Below the pieces are notes generated by a model that saw nothing but the letters and a program-made list of their open reading frames with translations, did no database searches and was not told where the DNA came from. The translations under genes and the position numbers were made by a program. A DNA stretch of 64,000 nucleotides from positions 620,001-684,000 of the forward strand of contig JAMWFC010000077.1 in assembly GCA_027475525.1 (NCBI GenBank). The letters are read 5' to 3'. Source of the DNA: Macrolepiota albuminosa. Taxonomy: Eukaryota > Basidiomycota > Agaricomycetes > Agaricales > Agaricaceae. Of the stretch, positions 32,944 through 44,029 are shown in pieces. Positions within the stretch are counted from its first letter, which is position 1, and every line of letters begins with the position of its first letter.

Positions 32944-33927
32944 TTGTCCAGACAACCCACACGGGAGGTCTGGACCCTGGAGCACTTATATCATGAACAT
33001 TCCATTTTCCTTGGTGCCGCAGTTGCAGAAGGCACTTTCAAAAACTATAGCTCCACTTTGAATTCTTACATCAACTTTACTCACAATCATAACCTCTCAA
33101 TTGACCCCACCCCAGAAACTCTATCATTATTCGTGACTTACATGGCGCATCACACCCATCCCTCCTCAGTCTCCACTTACCTCTCAGGTATATGCTCACA
33201 ACTGGAACTGTATTTTCCAGATGTGAGGCATCATCGGCATTCAAGGCTGGTCAAGAATACTTTGGCAGGTTCCATGCGCTTGCGGGGTTCTGCTCTGAAT
33301 CGGAAAGAAGCCCTTACTAGAGACGATCTATCTCTCGTAATTGATCACTATGCCACTTCCCAGTTGCATGACGACAGGCTGTTTGTGGCTATGCTGACTA
33401 CTGGTTTTTATGGGCTCCTTTGACTAGGTGAAATGACAAGGCCCGACAATGATGAGCTCTATGATGACCGAAAAATTGTCAAATTCTGGACTACAATATG
33501 CACGAACGACCACTTCAAGTTTTTACTTCCAGCCCACAAGGCAGACCCGTTCTTTCACGGTAACAAGATCTTCATTAAGCGAAACAATCACCAGACCGAC
33601 CCCTGGCAACAGTTCTCATTGTATCTCCAGTCTCAAAACTCTTTGTTCCCTATGTCACACGAACTCTGGCTTACGACTCTGGGAGAGATCCCCCGGCGCT
33701 TGTTCTCCATCAACAAACTTCGGAAATTTTTTCCTCAATCAATCGCTGGCCAATCAATGCATGCGGGCGGTGCCACTTGGTTAGCTGAACTGGGTTGGGC
33801 TCCACACATGATTCAGGCTGCAGGTCGCTGGAAGTCAGACACTTGGCAGCGTTATATCAGGGAGCACCCCATGCTCATACACGTGTTGATGTTTGGTCAA
33901 CGTTTATCACATAGCCCGGATGATTAG
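32944..33927 (+). pseudogene. DIRS-like element: tyrosine recombinase, catalytic arginines lost
   Basis: In one frame, interrupted by TGA at 33421-33423. The N-terminal SAM-like part is TFKNYSSTLNSYINF. The first catalytic arginine of the GLLRLGE motif is the TGA (GLL, stop, LGE). The second box reads GQSMHAGGATWLAELG where the family has an arginine in place of this histidine. GRWKSDTWQRYIRE holds the final W/R and the nucleophilic tyrosine. Two of the key residues are gone by CpG-type changes, so this is a dead recombinase. Confidence 0.9.
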
Positions 33928-34326
33928 TTGCGTTTCTTTTTGTTTTTCTTTCTTCCTTTTACTCTTCTTCACGGACAATTCAATACTTCCAAATGGTTTA
34001 TCTTTCCTCTTTACGGACAATTCAAGTTTTCTTTTCCCCTCTCTTTCTTTTCGTCGCTCTCAAGATGGACAATTCTTTTCCACTCGCATTCTTTTCACCT
34101 ATTGGTTTTTCCTTTCTATTCACTTTATGGACTCTTCACAGACAATTTCCTGCTCATTTCCCTTTATTTGTTTACATGCTACGTATTCATTCTCGTTATC
34201 CACGATGGTCTTTAAAAAAAAAAAGTTATAGGCCCACAATAGCGATAATATACAATCCTTCGCCCGGGCCCAAGGTCGCCTTAATAAGGCAACCACGAGC
34301 CGGCCCGGGGTCCGTTTGCCTATAAC
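33928..34326 (+). repeat. DIRS-like element: probable 3' end with nested inverted repeats
   Basis: 33928-34220 is pyrimidine-rich, repeats GACAATT several times, and has no convincing gene. At 34225-34326 GTTATAGG is mirrored by CCTATAAC, CCCGGGCC by GGCCCGGG, and between them lies the perfect palindrome GCCTTAATAAGGC. Folded end structure fits the terminal repeats of DIRS elements, but this is inference. Confidence 0.5.
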
Positions 34327-34954
34327 TTGTTTACACTTTCATACCCCAACAGTCCAAGACGGCGCTGACATTGGTCCGCTCTCCACAAGCTCTGACGTTG
34401 TCTATGACGTCATTACTATACTGGCCGTGCTGGTCGTGGTAATCGTAAGTAGGCGGGATTACAGACACTAGTTCATTCAGATTCCGATTGATGGTTGCTC
34501 AACACTTTGCTTGAGGGTGCTCAAAGAGGCATCGTTTTGAGACCTGAGTATGATGGACAGTGCGATAAGTCAGTAATTCTTCACACGAGAAGCCGCCTAC
34601 GTCGTAGCGCGCAGTTATTGCCAAGTGACAGGATATCCATACACGTATCATATTGTTCCTGAACCTGGTGGCGGGTTAACGCCGTCATGTATCCTGTATT
34701 CATATCATTCTGATGCTCGTGATCATTGTTTTACACACTTAGAATAGAAGATTTGAAGGAATCAAAAACTATCACCTGAGCCTTTTGGCCTCAGTATAGT
34801 AGCTTGCTGGCGGTTAAATTTTACATCATTCATTCAAATTTAAAAATTATCACCTGAGCAGCTCCAACCTGAGCTTTTCCTATCTTGCTTTCCCTATATT
34901 GATGCAAACAATAGTTGATCTTATCATGAAGGGAGTTTTAGCGCAGTTTCCAGC
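34327..34954. other. Intergenic, upstream of the carrier-like gene
   Basis: About 630 bp with no convincing reading frame on either strand. A short near-repeat (ATCACCTGAGC) occurs around 34770 and 34848. It should include the promoter of the following gene, but no clear TATA box was picked out. Confidence 0.5.
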
Positions 34955-36234
34955 TTGCTCTCAACACTCACAATGCACAGTATAATCCAAGGTTTTCTTC
35001 TGATTTTGGATGTGATAGCTAGCTTTGCTATTACCATACCCTTCGTTGGTGGTTTAGTACGCTACAGAGCACATTATAGTCCGAGAGCTATTCAACTCGA
35101 ATCTGAGGACTGTGTCTGCCATCAGCGGTTACTTCTCAACTCTTGACAGGGTCTACAAGTTTGAGGTTAGACCATTACAGCGTCGTATATGAAGCCTATA
35201 TCGCTTATCATTCTTAATATCTCAGGGATGGGCTGGATTCTACAAGGGCGCAAGTATGTTGGAGATGTTCACCCAAGAATATGCATGTGCTAAGCTGCTT
35301 CTCAGTGCCTGAGATCTTGACGCTACTGTTATTTGCACCCCTCACGATCATACCTATGTTTCTGTATGGATCTGACTCAGGTGAATGGCCTGACAGAGCG
35401 AATTTCGCGGCACTTGGTTTACTTGTAGGGCTAATATAGAGCTCAAGTCCAAGGTGCTGATATTATCGATCTTAGGCATTGGTTGCTCTCAGTTGTGCCT
35501 CCCTCGTTGTCTCACTCCCCATCACGGTTCTGTCATATCGGTAACTCTATACCTTTGGGAGAGAGAACAATCTGACTGATTACATTAATACAAAGTATCA
35601 TTGTAACACCATATAAGCTTCCATGGTTTGGTCTTCGGCAGAGTCTTCGTACAGTGATGACTCCCGCCGAGCGTGCTCGGCCGTGGATATTGTACTTGAC
35701 CCCTGGGTTGCTCGTCGCACAGTTGCTCAAGGTCGGAATTGTCGCACCCGCACTCACAGTACTCCAACCAATTGTTCTCCCACGTCTACCTCGTTCAGGA
35801 AGAGAAGCCGACTCTCTTTTCATTCTTCAGTTTTCAGCATACGTTATCATGGCTGTACTCGCTACTTCTATCGTCGTACCCTTGGACATAATCGCAATAC
35901 GTCTGTCACTTCAACGTAACCATGGTCCGCAAACTGGCTCTCAAGATGGTATACATGAGACAGAGCCCGTATTGTCCGTCTACTCCGCTGACGAAGAAGT
36001 TATCGGGTTCGTACAAATTCCTCTGTAAACTCGACGTATTTGTGCTAATATTGTGCATCGTTCGACAGTCTGCGCGATGAGAATGACCCATACACGAGTT
36101 TCGTTGATTGTTTAAAAAGAATGATATCTGAAGAAGGGCGCGCGACGCTGTTCCGAGCCTGGTGGATAACATTCATACCAGTGTTTGCGGCGGGGTTGCT
36201 TGGCGCAGGGAAAAAGTCCAGCTTCCGCACATAG
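34955..36234 (+). CDS. Mitochondrial-carrier-like membrane protein (one frameshift)
   Basis: Six exons: 34955-35165, 35226-35253, 35306-35424, 35476-35540, 35596-36006 and 36069-36234. The introns are GT-AG and about 50-62 bp, and all phases agree from exon 2 on. Hydrophobic segments alternate with carrier-type signatures: VYKFEGWAGFYKGA across intron 1, and MISEEGRATLFRAWW near the end, matching the EGxxGLYKG repeat of SLC25 carriers. It resembles a divergent carrier-like protein seen in mushrooms; substrate unknown. Exon 1 has one base too many (or two too few) between QLESE and VSAISGYF near 35108, so the gene is slightly broken or the assembly has an error there. Confidence 0.75.
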
Positions 36235-36370
36235 AGATATCGACTCGGACACGCATAAGGGTAGGGATGATGCTATCCCAGAGCTGTCTTACAGGTTGAT
36301 TATTGAGGTTGAAATCTACTCAGAATGTCCACTGTCGAAGACGATGTCCACCTTGTATTGTATTTACTGG

Positions 36371-37712
36371 CTAAAAATTAGCACCTGCTAGAAAAGTTCG
36401 TGAGGCTCGCTGATCTGAAATTGGAAGTGATATCTTCTGATACTGTAGAGTCGTAGGTTGTCGCAATACGATCATTGCAGACCCATTGCCGCCATCGCTC
36501 ATTTGAGTCCCGACCTCTTCACACACAGCAGTCAAGAGTGGGTCAACTGCCATATCGGGGCTGGAGTAAAGAGAGCGAACAGATACGGCTCGTAAGGTCT
36601 GTCGGTTCTGCCCTCGCAGAAACGCAGCGATTGCCTCAGGTGTCACCGAAGTGCTCGCATGAATGTGTGATGCGGGCAGAGCTGTCACTTCGAGCTTCTC
36701 AAGAGTCGGCGGGAGATAGGAAAAGATACCTCTGTCTACTGGCCGAGTCGCGTATGAGAACTCCTTTAAATTGGGACATGCCTGCAGAACGACCTTTGGG
36801 AACTCTGCAGCCTTTGCGGTCCTTGTCAAAGACAGGCGAATGCGGAGCGAACTCAATTGTGCACCCAAATCGTCAGCGATTAAGAGGTTCGTGACGACGT
36901 CGACGTCGTAGTTCGTACGGAGATCCAAAATTGACAAGCAACGCAGGGTCGTTCTTCCTCGTGCATCCTTGATGGATGCGAAGAGCTTCCGAAGCCCGTG
37001 TGGAGGAGGGTTACCATGTTGCACTGTCAAATGAACAAGGTTTGACAGAGAAAGAATGGTCGGAAAATCGGTAATGTCATCCTTCACAGGTCCGACCCAG
37101 TCAATGATCGCAAGGTGGGTAAGTGATGATCCCAAACTCAAAAGGCTCTCGTATACGCCCGCTTGCAAACGATAGCTCGGGACGATGGACAAAGACGTCA
37201 CGGTCAATGCTAGATTGGGAGTAAATGATTGAAACCAGAAGGGATCGGAAAAGGCCCCATGCTCGCCATGCAAGATTCTCAAGTCTGGTCAAAAGACCGA
37301 GTCCCTGTCCGAGTGCTTCCTTGATGGCGGTGCTGGGCCATGGAGTACGTGGACGCCGACCTTCTGTGTGGCCAAAGATGACAACTGATCTCATATAAGC
37401 GGCGCCGGATCGAAAGAACTCGGTGAGTCGCTCGGGGCAAGTGAATGGGGAGATAGTGATGATAGCTTCTTGGAAGAAAATGGGCACAATGATGTCATTA
37501 AAGGACGAGCATACGAGACGTAAATCAGCGAAGGGTTTTAGTTCAAGCAAAATGGCACGAATATTCTGGCGCCATGGAAGAGGCAGATAAGGACCGCGAG
37601 GAAGGGTGGGGCAAAGTAGGCGGAAGATAAGATCGAGGAGTTCGAAGGGAAGATCAGAGGGGCCTGCGCTTGACGAAGTTGAATTCAACCCGTAGGCGGC
37701 CAAAGCTAGCAT
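36371..37712 (-). CDS. F-box/LRR-like protein (one frameshift)
   Basis: The ATG at 37712 starts MLALAAYGLN and soon shows an F-box-like segment (DLPFELLDLIFRLLC, then LRLVCSSFNDIIVPIFF). The frame runs to about 37270 and then must shift to the frame that ends at TAG 36371, near a run of four G at about 37255. The second part has leucine-rich spacing (SLSNLVHLTVQH, TLRCLSILDLRTN, CPNLKEFSYATRP). About 440 residues in all. F-box proteins of this kind are substrate adaptors of SCF ubiquitin ligases and are expanded in mushrooms. The frameshift may be real or an assembly error. Confidence 0.7.
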
Positions 37713-38670
37713 ACGCGTTGCTGAGTACTGAGCAGTTTATAATGTTGGTCGAGATAAGCAGATTGTCTCCAGAGACTCTTCCCCAGTCACCCTTAATGAT
37801 TAAAAGTCCGATTAACATTAGGGTCGAGCGTTCTACGTTGTTCTTCTCAAAGTGGGCGTTCTTCGGTGCTTTTGATAGAAAATACGACAATAGTGTTTCC
37901 CCGAAGCTCATACGACAACGATAAGATAGCTTAGTTTCAATAGCTTGTAGTCCTTGCCACGCCTCCCAACTTGACGACTGGCCAAACAGGCAAGAAACCT
38001 TACAGTACAATCACATTCAGCGGAATATTGCGGAAACAAAAGAAATACGCGATATTGTACTGACAGGCAAGAAACCTTACAGTACAATCACATTCAGCGG
38101 AATATTGCGGAAACAAAAGAAATACGCGATATTGTACTGACATATACAGACGAATTTGATATTGATTACTTCAAAATTCACCGGTATCAGCCGTCAACAT
38201 ATATAGAAACGAATATGTCCTCTCTATCTATACAAGGATAGTGGTTAGTGTCAGCAATTGGGCTTTTCATTTCAGGATAAAGGACTTCACACGAAACGAT
38301 GGCTAATACCAGACACAAGAGGGGACTCCAAGACCGATGCAAGGCAAATGTGATAGATCATGACAATAGTACCAAAGTGTGCCAAGTGCTCACACTATTG
38401 CCACATGGGGGCCACCAGAATGTAGGACAAGACTTTCCACTTTCTCATCAAGGATCCATAGAAACAACTGGTCAACACAGGATGCACCTGATCGCCAATA
38501 GTAATGGCTCAGACGTATATGAGGTATAAAAACACGTTCGCGAATCGCAAATAAAGCAGCAACGGAGCCTCTGGTATTGGTTGGGAGACGAGATAGGTCG
38601 GTTGAATAGAGATGAAAGTTATTGACAAGGTTGAGCGGCCCAGACCGGACCGGCGTTTGGGTAACAAGGG
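37713..38670. other. Intergenic between F-box gene and Vps3-like gene, with 77-bp duplication
   Basis: No convincing gene. It holds the tandem duplication at 37986-38142. It is also where the missing N-terminal half of the Vps3-like gene would be expected, but no reading frame resembling a CNH domain was found. Confidence 0.55.
37986..38142. repeat. 77-bp tandem duplication (5 of 6)
   Basis: The period is 77 bp: 37986-38062 is repeated exactly from 38063, and the match runs three bases further, to 38142. It lies outside any transposon. Confidence 0.93.
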
Positions 38671-38677
38671 TAGTCCG

Positions 38678-41520
38678 AATTCCGACAGCTTCTGTGCAAA
38701 ACTCCCTGTGTGCTCGTTATGAGGTCGACGTTTCCGCGTTCCGGCGTTCTCGTTCTTGGCTCCAATTATGTTCATTCTCTCGTTCCTTCTACGCTTATAT
38801 CTCAGGTCGAAGCTCTGCTTGAAAGCCACAGAATCGAAGATGCAACGGACCTGGCAGAGAGTCAGCGAAAGAAACTTCAAGGGAGCATTTCTATCGATGA
38901 GGTTGGTTGGCTGTTCGGTTATTGTACAATATTCTTAATGTCACATTTAAGGCAGATGAGCTGCGATATGTTTACCAGCGCATCGGCTTCCAGTGCTTCG
39001 CAGAGACTCGTTTTGCAGAAGCCGTAAACTGTTTCTTTTACGGAGAACTGGACCCGCGTTTAGTCATAAGTTATTACCCCAACTTGCGTGGCTCAATGTT
39101 CGCCTCGGATGACTCTATGGATGTATTTGCAGGCGTAGAAGAAAACATGCCGACAGAAGCGTCTGTTGAAGACATCGGTGAGATCTTTTTCTTATGCAAT
39201 ATAACCTTTGCACTTTTTTTTCAACCACAATACCTACTTCCATTGACATATTATCTCTTTCTCTCGTCGCGCGCTCTTGATGTTCCGATTTTGGAACTGA
39301 TTCACAGTTGTGATGAACCTAGTCAGGAACTACTCTCCGCATATCTCACCGAACACGCGCACTGCGCCGCCGACAGCTGAATTGAGGAAGATCCTTGTGG
39401 AAGAGGCCAATAAGACCTTGGAATCCTTCCTCGTGAGATGGCGGGAAAGACGTAAGGCACAAAGTGTGGATGGTCATGCTGCGGGCGGCTCTGCAACACA
39501 GGTTAAGGTTGATCCTACGCTTCAGGCACGTTCACTTGATTTTTTGAAAATCCCTCAATCACTGAACTATATTGTCAGGCTGTAGACACGGTACTCGTGA
39601 AACTCTATGTAGAACTCGAGAAGCCTCAAGAGTTGTACAACGTTTTGCTTGAGCCTCACAACGTGATAATTTCTGAAGTAGAGCCAGTTCTTAAGAGTAA
39701 CCGTCATTACAATGCACTGTGCATGCTCTATCGAGAATCGGGTGATGATGGGAAACTGCTTGATGTTTGGTCAAAGTACGCGGTCCTGTCTGCTGCTCTT
39801 AGCATACCTTACGCATTCTCTTCAGACTCATTGAAGGCGAGTGGACAGACGACGATATTCCTGATCCGCTGTCAAACATGATCGCCCTACTAAACGAGAA
39901 GCGGGACCGCATGTTGATACAACATTGGGGTCTTTGGCTGACGAAGAGAGATCCTGAAAGAGGTCTACAGGTATACTTGCCTCCTCCCTGTTAATTAGCT
40001 ATCGCCAACGATATTCTTTGCAGCTTCTCATGTCTAATGACACGGGAAAGCGACGGGAAAGGCCTGACGAGGACCTTGCGCTTCTAGAGGCGATTACAGA
40101 AGTGAATCGGGAAGCCGGCATGCAGTACCTAGAATACCTAGTCATACAGCGCAAGAGCTCTGTGTGTCCTTCGCCCATAATCGTCAATCATTTTCCTTCT
40201 GACCTTATTCTTATCCAGTCGCGACAGTTGCACAACATGTATGCCGCGTCTTGTATTGAACATCTCTCCGCCGCCCTCGCACACGAATCAGTTTCAAAAC
40301 TATGGCGAGCAAAAGGTGTGTTTTATCATGCTAACTTTCTACCGGTTATATTGATAAGTGCCCCAGCCGCATCGTATGCGTCAAAACACACCGACACTTC
40401 TTTCCTCTCGTACTTTGCCTCAACAACACCAGCCTCGATACATAAACGTACTCGCCTCAAAGCTATCCTCTTTCTCGCTGGTTCTGGACTCTACGACCCT
40501 GCCGTAGTTCGACCGCTGCTCCTTGAGCAACAGAAAATTCTCAAGGTCGAGCTAGCGATCGTTGATGGCAAAGTGAGCCGTGTCTCCTCATACTACTGGA
40601 GTTTGATCTGGAATGATCCTCATTAGCTCGGGCATCACCATGAAGCCCTCTCAACACTTGTACACGGCCTCCGCGATTCGACATCCGCAGAGATATATTG
40701 CACCCTCGGCGGGGAAGTTGTCTCGCCCAAGGCAGCGCAGACGTTGATAGAGAGTAACGCGGGTCTCGAGGGATGGGCAATGGCGCTGTTTGGTACGAGA
40801 CTGAAACATGGGGCTGCAGTAGTAGGGATGACCAGGCAAAAGAAATCGGAGTTGTTGAAGGTGCTGCTGGAGGTTTATATGAGTGATAGGCAAGCATTTT
40901 TTGTGCTGTTGCCGAATTAATGGCTGATAAATGACGCTGTTTTTTTCGTGGTATGGTTTTCAGAAGCGACAATACCCAGCGTGCTGCCCATCTGATAAAC
41001 TCCCAAGCTATGAACCTCGATGTGTTAGATGTCTGTCTACTCTCTTATCTTCATTTTTATTTGAACAATAATCATGTGTATTTTATAGGTTATACCTATC
41101 GTGCCTCCAGATTGGCCACTTGATCTGATGTCGTCCTTTCTCGCGCGCTCGTTCCGACGCACAGTACACGCACGTCATGAAGGCAAGATAATCAAGACAA
41201 TTAGTTCAGGACAGAACCTCGAGGTACCTTCCATTCCTGCTTTCCATCGACCTGTGATCTAATCCCTTATGGTTTAGGTCAAAGATCGGACATGGCTTAT
41301 ACTGAGAGAAGAGGGTGGCATTATTGAAGAGCCTTTGGAGCAAGACGGTGATGGTGGAGAAGTGGCTGAGCCGGAGAGTTTTGATGAGAAGCAAGGGCTC
41401 ATCAACGGCGAGAAAATTCCATTGCATCTGACAAGCGTTCATGCTGTTAATCATGAGGACGTGCATGTGGAGAAGGCTGAATGGGGTAGAGAAGGAGATG
41501 GGGAGCCAAACATTGTTTAG
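38678..41520 (+). pseudogene. Vps3/TGFBRAP1-type vacuolar sorting protein, N-terminal half missing
   Basis: Twelve exons can be joined in frame: about 38678-38905, 38956-39177, 39308-39525, 39579-39775, 39826-39970, 40024-40161, 40219-40319, 40359-40572, 40627-40889, 40964-41030, 41089-41223 and 41278-41520. The protein starts at CKTPCVLVMRSTFPRSG and goes through the helical repeats (STLISQVEALLESHRIEDA, YQRIGFQCFAETRF) to the conserved C-terminus (VPPDWPLDLMSSFLARSFRR, SGQNLEV). Such proteins act in CORVET/HOPS-type tethering of endosomes and vacuoles. The CNH domain that should come first is absent, and the frame has a stop just upstream of 38678. Two introns (from 39526 and 40890) start with GC. 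The intron at 40320-40358 is only 39 bp and tentative. Confidence 0.8.
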
Positions 41521-41825
41521 ACCTGTTCTACCGCTTGGTAAGTTATTTTGACGGTGTTTGCAGCCCTAGCTGCGGTTTGGGTATGTGCAATAGGCCTGGA
41601 TTGTCGCCGTTCACTGACCTTGTTACATGTGTAGTTTTGCGGTTGTTATAGACTGATTCTCTGTCTGATTGTCAAAGCATGTTCAAATTCCCGTCTCACG
41701 AAATGGAGGAACCTTCGTGGTTCGTGGCAGATTTTCCAGTTGGTTTAGCTCTATGTCTTTCAATTGTCTTCTTTAATATGCAGTTTTACCTGCCACTTCT
41801 TTCACATGTCTCTTCTACCTTGAAA
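41521..41825. other. Intergenic
   Basis: About 300 bp of T-rich sequence after the Vps3-like stop. It probably contains the terminator of that gene; nothing else was seen. Confidence 0.5.
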
Positions 41826-42265
41826 CTACATGCTCAGCAGACACCGAAGCCTAGCCTGTGCAATTAAAGCAGCAACATCAAACCCATCCGTAGAAACTTC
41901 GTCCTGAGGGATGTACTCCAGTTTTGGAAACTTCTGACAACGTTCTTCGTAGCGCAAGGTGCTGTTGGTAAGATGGAAAATCGGTAGTTCATTGACTGCA
42001 GATGCTAGGATGAATGGAGAACTGAAGCGTTCGCCATTGACCGTGAGCGAGTGAGCACCGCTATTTATGACAGACATCTGTCGGTTATCGCCAATATTTG
42101 CATAACAAAGGCAATTAGTTCGAATAACTCAGTGAATAATTCACGTTCAGTGTCCATGTCGCAATTCGTGATCTGCAGTCCTTTCATCGTGTCCCTGACC
42201 TCACATTCCAACAACATCGTTGCCACGGCCTCGTAGTAGGTGCATGGCAAGGGATCTTCGTTCAC
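41826..42265 (-). pseudogene. Tandem family, copy 1 (truncated)
   Basis: Two overlapping frames (42265-42065 and 42077-41826) together match the middle of copy 2: ELPIFHLTNS, LRYEER, YIPQDEVSTD and DVAALIAQA are shared. The N-terminal block and the whole second exon are missing, and a frameshift lies near 42070. A fragment of the family described under copy 2. Confidence 0.75.
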
Positions 42266-42618
42266 TTGTTTTATTTGTATTTTTATTCACTTGTAGATAA
42301 CTTTTTACTCAGTTTCAGACTACTTTCACTAATCGCCTTTGCTACTTTCCCGTGTATTCCTGTCGTTCTTCCAGATATATTCATCCAAACAAGTGAAAAG
42401 ACTAGTATTTCAACGTATTATGGAGGATTCGTACGTTTGAACCACGGGGTGACCTGATACAGGGATCTACGAAGACAAAAATTGACCGGTGTCAAGTAGA
42501 GTATAGAGTGAATACAAAATTACAGAGTCACTCAGACATGAACACGATGATCACTTGTAAAACAGTAAACGTAACAGAGACTTCTTCAACAAGAAAAGTA
42601 ATCGCAACACCTCTGCAA
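42266..42618. other. Spacer repeated within the tandem family
   Basis: No gene. The sequence from about 42240 (CAAGGGATCTTCGTTCACTT) to 42530 recurs with changes at about 47045-47330 and 48535-48810, so the duplicated unit includes spacer as well as gene. Confidence 0.75.
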
Positions 42619-43461
42619 CTATACGGCCGAATGCATAGCAGCTTCGTCAATAAGGCCTGCAAGGACTTGGAAGAGATCAATTTTTTTCCAGTCGCAGTTA
42701 GGATTGGTAGGGATGTCGATGACTTCGCGGCAAAGTTTAATAGGCTCCAGCATCTCGCGACCTTCCTGAAGAGCGATAACTGTAGCAGACGGAACCCAGC
42801 CAGTTAATAGCACCAATCTCCTATAGGTGGCGGTGGGGTACATAACATGGGCCTACAAAGGCAATGAGGATTGATATCGTGCAAAAAATTGAAGAAAACC
42901 TTCATATACCTTGTAGATTCCATCCGGTCCATCAGAAAACCTCTTCTGATCGCCAGCTTGTGCTATCAGAGCAGCAACATCAAGCGCATCCGTGGAAACT
43001 TCATCCTGCGGGATATACCCCAAATCCGGAATCAGCTCCCGACGCTCTTCGTAGCGCAAGAGGCTGTTAGTAAGATGAAATATAGGTAACTCGTTGTCAG
43101 TGACTGAGCAGCCTAGATTGAATGGAACACCAAAGTATCGTCCATTAACCATAATCATGTCAGAGCCGCAATTTATGACAGGAGTCTGCCTGTCAACACC
43201 GATCATGGACATGGTATAGTGAATTGTGTCGAATAACTGTGAGAATATCTGGCGTTCGCTATACTTCTCACGAATCATCGTCTCCAGGTAACGCATATAG
43301 TCATCGAGTGGTTGATGATAAGGGAAAACTGGAACACGTCCTCTTGGAGAACGATAAGAAGCAGGTCCAGGGATAATGAGGGCTTTGATGTCTGTTGGCG
43401 ACCATAGAGCTGGGTCGGATTTATCCAACGAGCGGTTATAAATGGGATTACGAAGAGGCAT
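42619..43461 (-). CDS. Tandem family, copy 2 (unknown, two exons)
   Basis: I do not recognise the family. Exon 1 runs from the ATG at 43461 to 42910 (frame open back to 43623). A 57-bp GT-AG intron follows, and exon 2 is 42852-42619. The two-exon protein is about 261 residues. Conserved blocks are RSLDKSDPALWSP, ALIIPGPASYRSPRGRVP, ELPIFHLTNS, YIPQDEVSTDA, GPDGIYK (across the intron) and AHVMYPTATYRRLVLLTGW. No signal peptide or membrane segment. It is the least damaged copy along with copy 3. The four copies suggest a lineage-specific expansion. Confidence 0.75.
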
Positions 43462-43623
43462 GGTAGGCTTTAAACAAGGCGTTGGATTCTCACATATTTG
43501 AACCAAATGATGACTCAGCAAGGCGTCTGTCAGTCCTTTGTTTTGGAGTCCGAGTATTGTTCTGCTTGAATGGCGACGCTCGTTTGCTGGACGCACAACA
43601 AATGACTTTCTTTCGGCTAGCAT

Positions 43624-44029
43624 TGCACAATTCGATAAGTTACTCGTTCAATACTTGAAGCTTGATCCTGTATCTAAGTTACTTTATTTTTGAAATAAAC
43701 AAGCTTGCTTTTATTCTTCAGGAAGCCAATTGTAAATATCAGAACAATATGGGGTGGGTATTGTTCGATTTATCCTTTGTGTCGAAACAATCACCCCTCA
43801 ATAACTGCTTTGTTCTTCTTTCTTGTGCTCGTAAGTTTATTGTAATAGTCATTAAAGAATTTTTACAACTCTTGTACCCGAATTAGCAGCTTAGCGGTTT
43901 CTACTATGCCAGATAAATACCGTTAAAATATATTCCAATGCTCAATTTTTCATCCTCCTGCTAGTGAACCTTCGCCCTCGATCTCCTGCTAGTGAACCTT
44001 CGCCCTCAATCTCCCTGCTCTTTGACAAC
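43624..44029. other. Intergenic between family copy 2 and the 44030 gene
   Basis: Divergent spacer of about 400 bp, AT-rich, with a 28-bp period direct repeat at 43956-44006 just before the start of the next gene. The annotated start avoids an upstream GTG in the same frame. Confidence 0.5.

Noticed and set aside
33893..34231. Phenylalanine-rich plus-strand ORFs after the recombinase
   Set aside because: Produced by the pyrimidine-rich strand; three frames are open at once and none has a domain.
43956..44006. 28-bp period repeat before the 44030 gene as another assembly join
   Set aside because: Its period is 28, not 77, and the copies differ; an ordinary local duplication is likelier.
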